The notes under the pieces are model-generated. The model was not told the origin of the DNA, made no database searches, and was given only the letters and a program-made list of their open reading frames with translations. Shown piece after piece: positions 1 to 9,685 of a stretch of 64,000 bases of DNA. Position 1 is the stretch's first letter, and every line of letters begins with the position of its first letter. The stretch lies in assembly GCA_049514435.1 (NCBI GenBank), contig JBEKVB010000002.1, forward strand, positions 128,022-192,021, given 5' to 3'. This DNA is from UBA4810 sp002479215. Lineage in GTDB: Bacteria > Desulfobacterota > Syntrophia > Syntrophales > Smithellaceae. The position numbers were made by a program, and so were the translations under genes.

Positions 1-162
1 TGCACTTTAAACTGATAAGATTGGCACGACCATTGCTTTTGATTATCGCACAAGATATATTTAAAACTTATGAAAAGAGAAAGAGTAATCAACAATGGGG
101 AAAAACCATTCTTTTGTGACGATCATTTCTCTGGTGTTTAACTACGAAGGAGGACATAAATA

Positions 163-771
163 ATGATGATGTCAATCTGGAAGATGACAACTAGAAAACA
201 TATACCGAAACGGTGGTTAGCGAGAGCAGGCCTTCGTCTCTTGCTCTTCTTATTAATCCTTGCTCTGGTCGCATGTTATCCGGCGACTTATCGTGAAGTC
301 CCCAGTCCAAGCCCAGCCCCAAAGGCTCCCCTTACCCAAGTCTATTTTTACCCGAAAGAGGGCCAGACGACAGAGCAGCAGTCACGAGACCACTATGAAT
401 GTTACAATTGGGCAGTACAACAGACCGGCTTTGATCCGAGTCAGTCCTCGATTCCACCCGAACAACGTGTCAAAGTGGTGCCGATGCCTCCACCCGGTCA
501 TGATACCGCCGTTTTGGCCATTGCCGGTGCGGTACTGGGCGCGTTAATAGCCGGTCCGAGGCACGCAGGTGCCGGTGCATTGATTGGTGCAGGGAGCGGG
601 GCTGTTGTAGGTGCTGCATCAGATGTATCCCGGCAACAGCAAGCCCAGCAGATGGAAGAAGCTTATGTCAATCGCGATCAGGCGCTGGACGCTCGCTATG
701 AAGGAAAGGCGAGCGACTTCCGGCGGGCGATGTCAGCTTGCCTCGAAGGCCGCGGCTATAGTGTGCAGTAA
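163..771 (+). CDS. Lipoprotein with glycine-zipper segment
   Basis: A 202-residue envelope protein of unknown specific function. The N-terminus is basic, followed by a hydrophobic stretch ending in LALVAC, a plausible lipobox, so it is probably a lipoprotein. After a Pro-rich spacer comes a segment with YFYPKEGQ and HYECYNWAVQQTGFDP. An Ala/Gly-rich glycine zipper follows (AVLGALIAG, GAGALIGAGSGAVVG), and then a C-terminal DFRRAMSACLEGRGY. The segments on either side of the zipper recur, joined together, at the C-terminus of the next gene. The start ATG (first of three in tandem) has AAGGAGG at 147-153, nine bases upstream. Glycine-zipper lipoproteins usually sit in the outer membrane; that location is inferred. 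Confidence 0.75.
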   Translation: MMMSIWKMTTRKHIPKRWLARAGLRLLLFLLILALVACYPATYREVPSPSPAPKAPLTQVYFYPKEGQTTEQQSRDHYECYNWAVQQTGFDPSQSSIPPEQRVKVVPMPPPGHDTAVLAIAGAVLGALIAGPRHAGAGALIGAGSGAVVGAASDVSRQQQAQQMEEAYVNRDQALDARYEGKASDFRRAMSACLEGRGYSVQ

Positions 772-813
772 AGAAGACTAATATCTATATTTGATTTTAT
801 GGAGGTAATTACC

Positions 814-1491
814 ATGTCATATATTCGGAATACGAGCCGCTACCTTGTGATAGAGCTTATGCTCGCAGTTTTGTCGGGGATTATAATGTTCGGGTTTACG
901 CAGGTGGTAAGTGCGGAAGAGCGCGGCTCCGGTCGTCACGAGGTCATGGATTCGCGTCACGGCCATAACCATGCCTACCCGGTACGCGGTCAGTACTTTG
1001 AAAGGCTGCCAAGCGGCTACCGAGCGGTACTTTCTGGCCACTCACGATATTATTTCTACGGAGGTGTCTGGTACCGCCCATACGGCCCGCGTTTTGTTGT
1101 CGTTGCACCTCCATTCGGTCTTGTAGTTCCCTTGTTGCCGTTGTACTACACGACACTCTGGGTAGGCGGTGTACCTTACTATTATGCCAATGAAGTATAT
1201 TATACTCAAACCGCTGGCGGTTATATGGTTGCTGAACCGCCGAAGGGTGAAGTTGCGCAGGCACCACCAACAACAGCAGGACAATTGTTCGTCTATCCTC
1301 GCAAAGGGCAGAGCGAAAAGCAACAGGCTAAAGATCGTTACGAATGCCACAGCTGGGCTGTGAGCCAAATAGGCTATGACCCGACTCAGCCGACAAGTAG
1401 TGTACCCGAGGCTCAGACGAACCAGAAGCGCGCAGACTATCAACGAGCGATGGGTGCCTGTCTTGATGCCCGCGGGTATACCGCAAAATAA
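814..1491 (+). CDS. Secreted DUF6515-like protein, paralogous domain with upstream gene
   Basis: A 225-residue exported protein of unknown function. A signal peptide (hydrophobic core, then VVSAEERG) is followed by a His-rich stretch and an aromatic Tyr/Pro/Val-rich region (LPSGYRAVLSGHSRYYFYGG, VWYRPYGPRFVVVAPPFG) of the kind annotated DUF6515. The C-terminal part (LFVYPRKGQSEKQQAKDRYE, SWAVSQIGYDPTQP, DYQRAMGACLDARGY) matches the upstream lipoprotein. The start chosen is ATG at 814, because GGAGG at 801-805 lies eight bases before it; the upstream ATG at 799 overlaps that ribosome binding site. The gap to the upstream gene is 42 bases, so the two are probably cotranscribed. Confidence 0.75.
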   Translation: MSYIRNTSRYLVIELMLAVLSGIIMFGFTQVVSAEERGSGRHEVMDSRHGHNHAYPVRGQYFERLPSGYRAVLSGHSRYYFYGGVWYRPYGPRFVVVAPPFGLVVPLLPLYYTTLWVGGVPYYYANEVYYTQTAGGYMVAEPPKGEVAQAPPTTAGQLFVYPRKGQSEKQQAKDRYECHSWAVSQIGYDPTQPTSSVPEAQTNQKRADYQRAMGACLDARGYTAK

Positions 1492-1623
1492 CAGAAAACG
1501 GCCATTCCCGGTTCTGCCGATAACGAGAGATTACCAGGCTCGCTGACTCAAATTTTGCGAGAAATGGAGTCCGACAATCCAGAGCATTTTCATATAGCCG
1601 CAAGTCGGCTAATGTAGATAATC

Positions 1624-2403
1624 ATGACTTTTCAGCAAACAGATTTGAATGATTTAAAAAAAGCAAAGATGCTACTGGAGAACACGGGTATAGCGACAAA
1701 AATCACCAACTTATTTGGTATTCCAATTGAAAAAGGATTTGAACTCTTGCCTGACAATTGGAATAGGAAAATCGGTGAGGTGACCCAGGCAGCTTTATCC
1801 AAGGCAGCTCATGCCGCAGTTTTCACAATGAAAGATGCGCCTGGTGAAGAAGCATCTAATATCTGGCATAAAATAGCTGTAGCTATGACAGGCGGCATTG
1901 GAGGTTTCTTTGGGCTACCAGCATTGGCGGTAGAGCTACCAATATCAACAACAATCATGTTACGATCTATAGCTGATATTGCGAGAAGCGAAGGTGAAAC
2001 TATCAGTATGATTGCATCCAAAATAGCGTGTATTGAGGTGTTTGCTTTAGGTGGACCCAGCAAGAGTGATAATGCTTATGAATCTGGATATTTTGCAGTT
2101 CGTGCAGCTTTAGCAGGATCTGTAAAAAAAACTGCTGAATATATAGCAGAAAAAGGTCTGACTGAAGAAGGCGCCCCTGCTCTTGTTCGACTGATAATTC
2201 AAATTGCAGACCGCTTTAGTATTCAAGTATCGGAGAAAACGGCAGCACAAGCAATTCCCGCAATAGGAGCAGCGGGAGGGGCTCTTATAAATACATTATT
2301 TATTGATCATTTTCAGGATATGGCACGTGGTCATTTTATAGTACGGCGTCTTGAAAGAAAGTATGGTAAAAAAATCGTGAAAGCAAAATACGAGACAGTT
2401 TGA
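1624..2403 (+). CDS. EcsC family protein
   Basis: A 259-residue protein that resembles the EcsC family, named after B. subtilis EcsC; the biochemical role of the family is not established. Characteristic features are a Gly/Ala-rich central part (AMTGGIGGFFGLPALAVELP) followed by TTIMLRSIADIARSEGE, and a hydrophobic C-terminal segment (AIPAIGAAGGALINTLFIDH). The end, HFQDMARGHFIVRRLERKYG, is also typical. It is near the usual family length of 230-270 residues. No strong ribosome binding site precedes the ATG. It is a stand-alone gene with no ABC transporter beside it, unlike the Bacillus ecs operon. Confidence 0.75.
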   Translation: MTFQQTDLNDLKKAKMLLENTGIATKITNLFGIPIEKGFELLPDNWNRKIGEVTQAALSKAAHAAVFTMKDAPGEEASNIWHKIAVAMTGGIGGFFGLPALAVELPISTTIMLRSIADIARSEGETISMIASKIACIEVFALGGPSKSDNAYESGYFAVRAALAGSVKKTAEYIAEKGLTEEGAPALVRLIIQIADRFSIQVSEKTAAQAIPAIGAAGGALINTLFIDHFQDMARGHFIVRRLERKYGKKIVKAKYETV

Positions 2404-2465
2404 ATTGGCTAACAAGAAGCTCCAGCGGACACAAAAAGCCGCACCACTGACCTTTTCGTTAAATC

Positions 2466-2520
2466 ATTACGCAAATCCTCAAAATATTTTATTCACCATT
2501 GTTGTTGACTGAGAGGTGTT
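2466..2520 (+). repeat. Degenerate intergenic repeat (copy near 9895)
   Basis: The stretch GCAAATCCTCAAAATATTTT followed by ATTCACCATTGTTGTTGACT is matched with few differences at 9895-9940. No coding potential is seen, and the intergenic region here (2404-2649) holds nothing else recognised. The origin of the repeat is unknown. Confidence 0.45.
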
Positions 2521-2649
2521 AACGATAATCAAGATAGGACTTAATTGGACACTGAGACCAATCTATATTAAAATGGAAATAATTTCCGGGATCGAATGAT
2601 CCCGATTTCTGTTGAATTCTGTAAATTAACACTCCAGGAGGAAAAAAAG

Positions 2650-3318
2650 ATGAAGATATTGGGCATAAATGCAAGTCCCAGAAGTTCTAACAGCCAGACC
2701 CTGAAATTGGTCAAGGCTGTCCTAAATGGGGCTAGGTCTAAGGGCGCCAAGACGGAACTGGTGGACATCTGCAAGTTGAATATAGAATTCTGCACTGCCT
2801 GTGGGATCTGTCACAAGAAAGGAAAGTGCGTGAAGAAGGACGACTTTCAATTCCTTTACGAGAAGGTGCTGACCACTGACGGCCTGGTCATGGGTTCCCC
2901 CAATTACTGCCGGTCAGTCACTGCCCAGATGAAGACCATAATCGACCGCATGGCAGACGCTATCCACTGCCAACTGCTAATCGGCAAGTACACTGTCAAC
3001 GTAGCTACCTCGGGAGGTACCGGTCAGTACAAGCAAGTTACTGAATATTTGAATAAGATCATGCTCAATTTCGGATCTTTTGTTACCGGGAGCACAGGGG
3101 TATCAATAAGACAGGGTCCCAAGGCCTTTGAAAATGCCGAGAAGAGGGCTTTTCAGCTTGGGGAAAACCTGACAGAAGATATCAGTGTCAAGAAAAACTA
3201 TCCAAATCAGAGAAGGATCATGAAAGAGAACAGGACGTACTTTCAAAGCTTGGTGAAAATGCACAAGGACGATTGGAGTCACGAGTTCGAATATTGGAAT
3301 AGGATTGACGGGAGGTAA
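2650..3318 (+). CDS. Iron-sulfur flavoprotein-like NADPH-dependent FMN reductase
   Basis: A 222-residue flavodoxin-fold protein. It begins MKILGINASPRSSNSQTLKL, the FMN phosphate-binding loop of NADPH-dependent FMN reductases. It then has a compact cysteine cluster CTACGICHKKGKC (CX2CX2CX5C), which fits the 4Fe-4S ligands of the Isf family known from methanogens and other anaerobes. GSPNYCRSVTAQMKTIIDR is the second flavin-contacting segment. ATG at 2650 was chosen because AGGAGG lies at 2636-2641; a longer in-frame start at 2596 lacks such support. A redox role in an anaerobe is likely, but the electron partner cannot be told from the sequence. Confidence 0.8.
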   Translation: MKILGINASPRSSNSQTLKLVKAVLNGARSKGAKTELVDICKLNIEFCTACGICHKKGKCVKKDDFQFLYEKVLTTDGLVMGSPNYCRSVTAQMKTIIDRMADAIHCQLLIGKYTVNVATSGGTGQYKQVTEYLNKIMLNFGSFVTGSTGVSIRQGPKAFENAEKRAFQLGENLTEDISVKKNYPNQRRIMKENRTYFQSLVKMHKDDWSHEFEYWNRIDGR

Positions 3319-3544
3319 GGAGCAGAGAGACTTTAATCATCTTGATCAATAATTGACCTAGCAGTCATTGTCAACGGAACTACAGAATCCTTCCTGTTAT
3401 GACCCACATTCTCTTTACCAAATTTTTATTCTGTTTGTGTTTACAGATGTAAGATTCTTTCCACCAAGCGGTTTGCCAGTAACACGAGGCAAGCTGCTGT
3501 AAAGTGGCCGCTAATGCATCATGATATCCTTAGTATTTTTGACT

Positions 3545-4975
3545 CTAACCGCCGCCTAAGGCTTTGTAGAGGGCGATGAGATCGGTGGCGATACTACGCT
3601 CGCTCTGCACCAACGCGTCTTCGGAGGCGTAAAGAGAACGCTGGGCATTGAGCACGTTGAGAAAATCAGTCTGGCCCTCAGTGTAAAGCTGCAATGACAA
3701 GTCCACTGCTTTGCGGTTGGCGATAACAGCATCATTAAGTGCCTTGCGGTGCTGTTGTTCCTTGGCAAACGCAATCAACGCATTTTCGACATCCTGAAAT
3801 GCAGCCAGGACTGTTTTCTGGTAGGTGATGAACGCTTGGTCACGCAGAGCCTCCTGCAAATGTATGTTCGACACAATCGCACCGCCTTGGAAAATTGGCC
3901 AAGTTACCGCTGGACCAAAGGCGTATGAGCGGCTGACGTCAGTCCACCACGTGCTTAGCAGGTTGGTACTCCAGCTCATTGTCCCGGTTAAGGAAAAATT
4001 AGGGAAAAGGTTAGCTGTAGCGACACCGATTTGTGCGGCAGCGGCATGCAATTGAGCCTCCGCTGCGCGAATGTCGGGCCGACATCGTAACAAATCTGAC
4101 GGTAAACCGACGGGCACTTGTGCCGGTATGCTGGGCAGATTACCCGTCGGCGATAATTGTTTCAATAATTCCGCCGGCAGCCGTGCCAACAACACACTCA
4201 AAGCATAGATGGACTGCTGTGCAGCGGTTTCAAAGACCGGGATTTGAGACTCGGTCGTAGCAACATTAGAATCGGCCTCGGCGACGTCAAGCGCACTGTC
4301 GAAGCCCACATTAAATAGTTTACGAGTAATGTCAGCGGTGTGTTTCTGGGCTTCAAGATTGTTTTGCGCGATCACAATCTCCTGCTGGTAACCGCGAAGC
4401 TGGATGTAATTGAGTGCCACTTCAGCGATGATGCTGACCTGTACGTCGCGGATATTTTCAATTGCGGCTTGGATATTGGCATTGGCTGATTCCACATTGC
4501 GGCGCAGGCCGCCAAACAGGTCAAGTTCCCACACGGCGTCCAAACCGGCTTGATAAAGATCTTGCCAATGTTGGTTGTCTGGCGTGGTGGCCGCATCGTG
4601 TAATCTCTGGTAACTGCCTGAGGCTGTAACTCCCGGCCACAATCCGCCGACAGCGATTCCTCGCATGGCGCGGGCCTGGCGCAAATTCGCCTCGGCTATT
4701 TGCAGATCGAGGTTTGTCCTTACCGCTTCCTCGACAAGTTCGGTCAATATCGGATCGTTGAATTGCTGCCACCACTTAGTGAGGTCGGCTGGCTGCGCAG
4801 TAGCTACTGATGGTTGGGTAGTCGGTGCCTTTGCCACGCCGACCCACTCGGGGGGGGCTGTCGTAATCGGCGGATGATAATCCGGACCGACCATGCACCC
4901 GTTTACTATTAAAACGGCTAAACTGACCGCCGCAACCGAGACCGAAACGTAGCACCGTTGATCGTGCGTATGCAT
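3545..4975 (-). CDS. RND/ABC efflux outer membrane factor, NodT-type lipoprotein
   Basis: A TolC/OprM-like outer membrane channel of about 476 residues. The N-terminus is a signal sequence ending VLIVNGC (lipobox), followed by MVGPDYHPP, the usual start of mature NodT-family proteins. The body has the duplicated coiled-coil pattern of outer membrane efflux proteins (NLDLQIAEANLRQARAMRG and LPSDLLRCRPDIRAAEAQLH). It closes the efflux operon and starts at the 3' end of the permease gene. Two starts are possible: ATG 4975 with GAGG eight bases upstream (chosen), or ATG 4993 overlapping the permease stop codon. Confidence 0.88.
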   Translation of the reverse strand: MHTHDQRCYVSVSVAAVSLAVLIVNGCMVGPDYHPPITTAPPEWVGVAKAPTTQPSVATAQPADLTKWWQQFNDPILTELVEEAVRTNLDLQIAEANLRQARAMRGIAVGGLWPGVTASGSYQRLHDAATTPDNQHWQDLYQAGLDAVWELDLFGGLRRNVESANANIQAAIENIRDVQVSIIAEVALNYIQLRGYQQEIVIAQNNLEAQKHTADITRKLFNVGFDSALDVAEADSNVATTESQIPVFETAAQQSIYALSVLLARLPAELLKQLSPTGNLPSIPAQVPVGLPSDLLRCRPDIRAAEAQLHAAAAQIGVATANLFPNFSLTGTMSWSTNLLSTWWTDVSRSYAFGPAVTWPIFQGGAIVSNIHLQEALRDQAFITYQKTVLAAFQDVENALIAFAKEQQHRKALNDAVIANRKAVDLSLQLYTEGQTDFLNVLNAQRSLYASEDALVQSERSIATDLIALYKALGGG

Positions 4976-4985
4976 TAGTTCTGCC

Positions 4986-6359
4986 TCACTCATACCGGAG
5001 CGCCTCGATGGGATCAAGCCTCGACGCTTTCCATGCCGGGTAGAAACCGAAAATAATACCCACACTAGCCGAAACAATAACGGCAGCTACTATTGCGCCC
5101 ACCGAAACTGCCGTCGGCCAATGCAACACCGCGGATACAATGTACGAGCTGCCGCGGCCAAGCACGATGCCCAAAGTGCCGCCGAGTAGGCACAGCACGA
5201 CCGCTTCGGTCAAAAACTGCCGTAGGATGTCACTAGGCTCGGCGCCTACCGCCATGCGCAGACCGATCTCACGCGTTCGTTCGGTGACCGAGACGAGCAT
5301 GATATTCATGATGCCGACGCCACCGACCACGAGCGAGATCATTGCCACGCACAAAAGCAGTTTGGTTATCAACTCCGTTGTCGAACTCATTGCCTTGGCG
5401 ATCTCGGTCATATCACGTACGTTAAAATCATTCACATCGGTGACGCGAAGATGGTGCCTTTCGCGCAGCAGCATGATGATCTGCTCAATAGCAAAAGGAA
5501 TCTGGCTGCCTGACTGCGCGGCGGTCAGGATCTGGTCAACATTAGCGAAACGGATCGGTTGCGGCGCGTCGGCCTGCTCTGAGTCCGTCGGAACATAATA
5601 GAGATTTTGCTGGATATTGGGATAAATCAGGTTGAGCGTATTAACTTCGCTACTGTTCGCGGTATTCGTACTGCTCTGATTGGCATTGGCAAGCGAGGAA
5701 GCAACCACGCGATATTTGATTGTCGTCCACGGCGCCAACAGGATATCATCCTGGTCCATACCCATTACATTCGCGCCTTTTTTCTGCAAAACACCGATGA
5801 CTTTAAAAGCAACATTGCGGATACGGATTTCTTTGCCGATAGGCGACTCCCCTCCGAATAACTCGCTCACAATTGTCTGGCCTATTATGCACACTTTACT
5901 GGAGTTGCGAACGTCATGCTCGGTGAACGCGTCACCCTTGTCCAGATCGGTCCATTCCCGGACATCCAGAAACGATGGCGTGGTGCCATAGACATAAGTC
6001 GGCACCCAGTTGCGGTTACCATACACTATCTGCGTGCGTGCGCGCACAATCGGTGCCACACTCCTGACAGAGGGGCACTCTTTAGTGATCGCATCTGCAT
6101 CCTGCGGCGTCAGCGTCATCTTGCTGCCGGATCCTTGGTTGACACCGCTAATGCTAATTGCACCCGGCACGATCACGAGGGTGTTAGCACCTATACTGGC
6201 CATGGTGCGTTGGATGGCTATCGTTGTGCCGTTGCCAATCTCCATCATAGCGATTACCGCTCCGACACCGATGACGATACCCAGCGTGGTGAGCAAAGTG
6301 CGCATCACATTGCGTCCAAGTGCGCCGAAGGCCGTTTTCATGGTGCTATATAATCTCAT
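4986..6359 (-). CDS. MacB-like ABC transporter permease
   Basis: A 457-residue membrane subunit of a MacB/LolC-type mechanotransmission ABC transporter. One N-terminal membrane segment (TLLTTLGIVIGVGAVIAMME) is followed by a large periplasmic MacB_PCD domain (roughly residues 40-330). Three C-terminal segments of the FtsX fold follow, with VGGVGIMNIMLVSVTERTRE and GLRMAVGAEPSDILRQFLTE, the conserved FtsX cytoplasmic stretch. The start overlaps the ATPase stop by four bases (ATGA type), so translation is coupled. In E. coli MacB the ATPase and permease are fused; here they are separate genes. The substrate is unknown. Confidence 0.9.
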   Translation of the reverse strand: MRLYSTMKTAFGALGRNVMRTLLTTLGIVIGVGAVIAMMEIGNGTTIAIQRTMASIGANTLVIVPGAISISGVNQGSGSKMTLTPQDADAITKECPSVRSVAPIVRARTQIVYGNRNWVPTYVYGTTPSFLDVREWTDLDKGDAFTEHDVRNSSKVCIIGQTIVSELFGGESPIGKEIRIRNVAFKVIGVLQKKGANVMGMDQDDILLAPWTTIKYRVVASSLANANQSSTNTANSSEVNTLNLIYPNIQQNLYYVPTDSEQADAPQPIRFANVDQILTAAQSGSQIPFAIEQIIMLLRERHHLRVTDVNDFNVRDMTEIAKAMSSTTELITKLLLCVAMISLVVGGVGIMNIMLVSVTERTREIGLRMAVGAEPSDILRQFLTEAVVLCLLGGTLGIVLGRGSSYIVSAVLHWPTAVSVGAIVAAVIVSASVGIIFGFYPAWKASRLDPIEALRYE

Positions 6360-7063
6360 ACAGCACCTTTGGGTTCGGGTTGACCCGTGCCGTTTATTAG
6401 GCCATCCTTGATATGAATGACTCGCTGGGCGTGTTTTGCCACGCCGGGATCGTGGGTAACGAGGATGACTGTGATGCCATCGACGCTGTTGAACTGCTGG
6501 AACATCTCGAGAATTTCCTCGCTGGTGCGTGAATCGAGGTTGCCGGTCGGTTCGTCAGCCAGTAGCACTCGCGGCTGATTGACCAGCGATCGGGCGATAG
6601 CAACACGCTGCTGTTCGCCACCGGAAAGTTGAGAGGGCTGGTGATCAATGCGATCCGCCAAACCAACTTTCTGCAGCAACTCAGCGGCACGCTGTTTCTT
6701 TTGATGTTCATTGAGGTTTTCCTTAGTATAGATCAGCGGCATCAAAACGTTTTCCAATGCCGTGGTGCGCGGCAATAAATTGAAGCTTTGGAAAACAAAA
6801 CCTATTACCCGGTTTCGCAGCCGGGCCCTTTCCGTGGCGGTGAGCCAGGTAATCTCGTGGCCGTCCAGCCAGTACTTTCCTGAAGTCGGGTGATCCAAAC
6901 AGCCGAGGATATTCATCAATGTGCTTTTGCCGGAGCCACTGGCACCCATCAACGCCACAAGTTCGCCGCGGGAGATATTCAGCGACACGTCTTTGAGCAC
7001 CGGCAAGTCAATCTCACCGAGATAGTAGGTCTTATGTATGTCTCGCAGTTCGATCAAATCCAT
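6356..7063 (-). CDS. MacB/LolD-type ABC transporter ATP-binding protein
   Basis: A 235-residue nucleotide-binding subunit. Walker A is GASGSGKST (about residues 40-48), the signature is LSGGEQQRV, Walker B is VLLADEPTGNLDS, and the switch histidine is in ILVTHDP. It is the typical length for LolD/MacB ATPases. It lies between the adaptor and permease genes, 25 bases from the former and overlapping the latter. It powers the periplasmic pumping cycle of the tripartite complex. Confidence 0.92.
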   Translation of the reverse strand: MDLIELRDIHKTYYLGEIDLPVLKDVSLNISRGELVALMGASGSGKSTLMNILGCLDHPTSGKYWLDGHEITWLTATERARLRNRVIGFVFQSFNLLPRTTALENVLMPLIYTKENLNEHQKKQRAAELLQKVGLADRIDHQPSQLSGGEQQRVAIARSLVNQPRVLLADEPTGNLDSRTSEEILEMFQQFNSVDGITVILVTHDPGVAKHAQRVIHIKDGLINGTGQPEPKGAV

Positions 7064-7087
7064 GAATGGGTCACATCCTGACTAACT

Positions 7088-8464
7088 TTACCGGTCACCG
7101 CCGGGACTGCCCGAGCCAGTCTGGCCCTGGCGCTGCCCCCGCCCCACTTGGGGCGTAAACGGACTGCGTTCAGCACTGGGGATATCTGCAGTTTCTTGTG
7201 TTGCCTCGCCGATGACTACACGCAGGCCCTCGGTCAAATCGCTGCCTTCAACCTCCGTGAATGTGCCGTCCGTCAACCCGATTTTCACGCGCACAGGCCG
7301 GACGAACTTTCCTTGCTCGACCCAGATGGTTCCACGTGCTTGTAGTGTCGCGATGGTGTCAGAGACACCGCTACTTTCCCGGCTTGGAGAACCGGCATGT
7401 ACATGTGGTGTTTGGCGAAACTCAGGGGTGATCTGTTTGGGCCGCGGCAACCAACGCAGTGCTGTATTCGGAATCAGCAGCACGCCTTTCCGACGGCCAA
7501 TCATGAACTGGACGTTGGCTGTCAAATAAGGCAGCAGTTTGCCATCGTCATTTTTAGTGTTGACTTCGACGGTGTAAGTGACGACGTTCTGCGTCATCGT
7601 CGCATTGAGGCGGATTTTGCCGACCCTACCTTGGAACACCTGGTTAGGAAGAGCATCCACGGTGAACTCCACCGGCTGGTCTTTAGAAATGTTGCCTATG
7701 TCGGCTTCGTTGACCGACACCCAAATCTGGATGCGCTTGAGGTCTTTCGCAATGAGAAATAGGCTCGACGCACTCAGGCTGGAAACAACGGTCTGGCCGA
7801 TGTTAACCCGGCGGTCAACAATCACACCCTTGACCGGTGACTTTATGGTACAGTAATTGAGATTAATCTGGGCGGTGGCGAGGTTTGCTTTGGCTTGTGC
7901 CACCGCTGCCTTCGCTTGCTCTACGGCCGCATCAGCGGCCGCCAAGTTGGCTTTGGCTACTTCGTAATTGGCTTTGTATTGGTCGTAGGCACTCTGTGCC
8001 AACGCATCGGACGGGCCAAGCTTCTGCGCCCGACCCCAGTCCTGCTGGGCCTGCAGCAATTTTGCTTTCATCTGAAGAACGTTGGCGTCAGCACTGATCT
8101 TATTAGCCTCAGCCTGCTGGACTTGGGCCTTAGCAGTATCCACGGCGGCGGCATAAAGCGAATCGTCAATATTGGCCAGCACCGTACCCACATTTACAAC
8201 CGAGCCGTAGTCAATTGCTTTCCCGTGTTTGTCCTTGCCGAAAGTGCTAATCAACCCCGAAACTTGAGCACCAACATCCACTACTACCTCCGGCTCAACC
8301 GTGCCCGTTGCGCTGATTGTAGCCACCAGATCGCCCCGTTTCACCGGTATCGTGCGGTACGTCGGCACCTTCTTTCCCGTGGACCAGAATGACCACACAC
8401 CAAAACCACTGATCACGACAAGCACTATAACTGCTAGGAACATGATTCTAACTTTTCGTCGCAT
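7088..8464 (-). CDS. macA: MacA-like periplasmic adaptor subunit (HlyD family)
   Basis: A membrane fusion protein of about 458 residues that links the MacB-type ABC pump to the outer membrane channel. It has an N-terminal anchor (IMFLAVIVLVVISGFGVWSF) and a lipoyl/barrel-sandwich half (GDLVATISATGTVEPEVVVD). A long Ala-rich coiled-coil hairpin follows (about residues 110-205, rich in VEQAKAAVAQAKANLATAQ). The second lipoyl half is INLNYCTIKSPVKGVIVDRR. The C-terminus is Gly/Gln-rich and low complexity. ATG at 8464 is preferred, since GAG lies nine bases upstream; an in-frame ATG at 8473 is too close to it. First gene of the operon. Confidence 0.88.
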   Translation of the reverse strand: MRRKVRIMFLAVIVLVVISGFGVWSFWSTGKKVPTYRTIPVKRGDLVATISATGTVEPEVVVDVGAQVSGLISTFGKDKHGKAIDYGSVVNVGTVLANIDDSLYAAAVDTAKAQVQQAEANKISADANVLQMKAKLLQAQQDWGRAQKLGPSDALAQSAYDQYKANYEVAKANLAAADAAVEQAKAAVAQAKANLATAQINLNYCTIKSPVKGVIVDRRVNIGQTVVSSLSASSLFLIAKDLKRIQIWVSVNEADIGNISKDQPVEFTVDALPNQVFQGRVGKIRLNATMTQNVVTYTVEVNTKNDDGKLLPYLTANVQFMIGRRKGVLLIPNTALRWLPRPKQITPEFRQTPHVHAGSPSRESSGVSDTIATLQARGTIWVEQGKFVRPVRVKIGLTDGTFTEVEGSDLTEGLRVVIGEATQETADIPSAERSPFTPQVGRGQRQGQTGSGSPGGDR

Positions 8465-9403
8465 AATAATCATCTCTACGGTTTACGGGTCTACCGCTTA
8501 ATGATCCGTGAGGTCAAAGCATATTCATATTACACAGGTAATGCAATTTCACGCAATATTACTGGATAATCGCGGCCATTAAAAGGATTAAACTTTCTAT
8601 TTCTCCTAATAATCACCTCCATATGACTGCAGGAATAAAACGCAAAAAATATACCAGAAATGAGTAAAAAAATGTAATCACTTAATATGATAGAATATTT
8701 AATAATTGGTATTGTAGAGTAGCAAATTCCTTCCCATAAAAATGGGAAGGATATATCCAATCTGAGGTATCCAACTGAATAAAAAGTACCCATGCAGATG
8801 AGTTTACGAAAACTGCCACAATATCCTGCTTTATGGGCAGGGATGAATGGCAAAACAATTTTCGTAAAACTTAAAATGATCTTATCCCCTTTGGAAGCTA
8901 AAAGAGAAAGAGTCACGCCCTCAGTATATATTAGAATTATTACGGAAACAGAAAAGATAGTTCCTGTTCTCCTAATTAGAGCGATAAACTACCGTTAATT
9001 GCAATTCGGTGTAATTACCGGGGGCATTCTCACTTAATTTTGGTTCTGTCTATTTGCAATAAATACCAACTTTCAATTGGAAATCATGAATCATTAGCGT
9101 ATATTAAACCCCTTACTTTGTAGGTGTTTTCAGCAAGCACTTCTTCCTGTAAGAGAGATTTCTCAAGTTTTCCGGTAGACGCAACATTTCTTGGAATATT
9201 CGACAATGTCCAGAAAAAGAACGCTGCAAATAAATATCCTATTTGAACGCAATTTTAAATTTGGGAAACTTTGGGAATCAATGCTCATTGCAACCTCTGT
9301 AATGAAGACTATAAATAAAAATAGTGATAAAATAAAGTAATTCCGCCATTGACTTAACTGTAGCTTATGAATAAATTAAAACAAAAAGATAGAGGAGAAA
9401 AGT
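8465..9403. other. Intergenic stretch without a convincing gene
   Basis: About 940 AT-rich bases between the efflux operon and the next small gene. No ORF here has a good ribosome binding site together with recognisable protein features. One short degenerate repeat lies at 9117-9157: TTGTAGGTGTTTTCAGCAAG followed by CACTTCTTCCTG. Related pieces occur at 9710-9736 and 9935-9973. Confidence 0.5.
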
Positions 9404-9685
9404 ATGGATGAAATATTTACAAAGAAAGTGCGGTCTGCGGCAGTGGCTGGATGGTGGACTTTGTTAATCGCCTATTGTATTCTGCTGATTCAATGGCTTG
9501 CTTATTGGCTGATCATGAACAGACAGCCAGAAGGAATGCTTTGCCTCTGGGGTAAAGGCTTTACTTGGGCGGAAATTCGTACTATCTGGCTGTGGGCAAT
9601 GGTGACATATAAACTCGGCTGTGGAATGATACTATTTGTCGTGATCTGGCTGACACTTTGGGCAAGACAGCTGGCAAAAAAATAG
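9404..9685 (+). CDS. Small hypothetical membrane protein, two predicted TM segments
   Basis: A 93-residue protein not recognised by family. It is Trp-rich and has two hydrophobic segments, WWTLLIAYCILLIQWLAYWL and LGCGMILFVVIWLTLWA. A short loop containing LWGKGFTWAEIRTIWLW joins them, and the end is basic (ARQLAKK). The ATG is preceded by AGAGGAG about six bases upstream, which supports translation. It stands alone among intergenic repeats. Confidence 0.6.
   Translation: MDEIFTKKVRSAAVAGWWTLLIAYCILLIQWLAYWLIMNRQPEGMLCLWGKGFTWAEIRTIWLWAMVTYKLGCGMILFVVIWLTLWARQLAKK

Noticed and set aside
8530..8916. Minus-strand ORF of 128 codons with hydrophobic stretches
   Set aside because: No family resemblance, no clear ribosome binding site, and AT-rich composition that readily yields hydrophobic chance ORFs.
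8990..9060. Possible insertion sequence end
   Set aside because: It looked vaguely like an IS terminus, but no partner end or transposase remnant could be found nearby.
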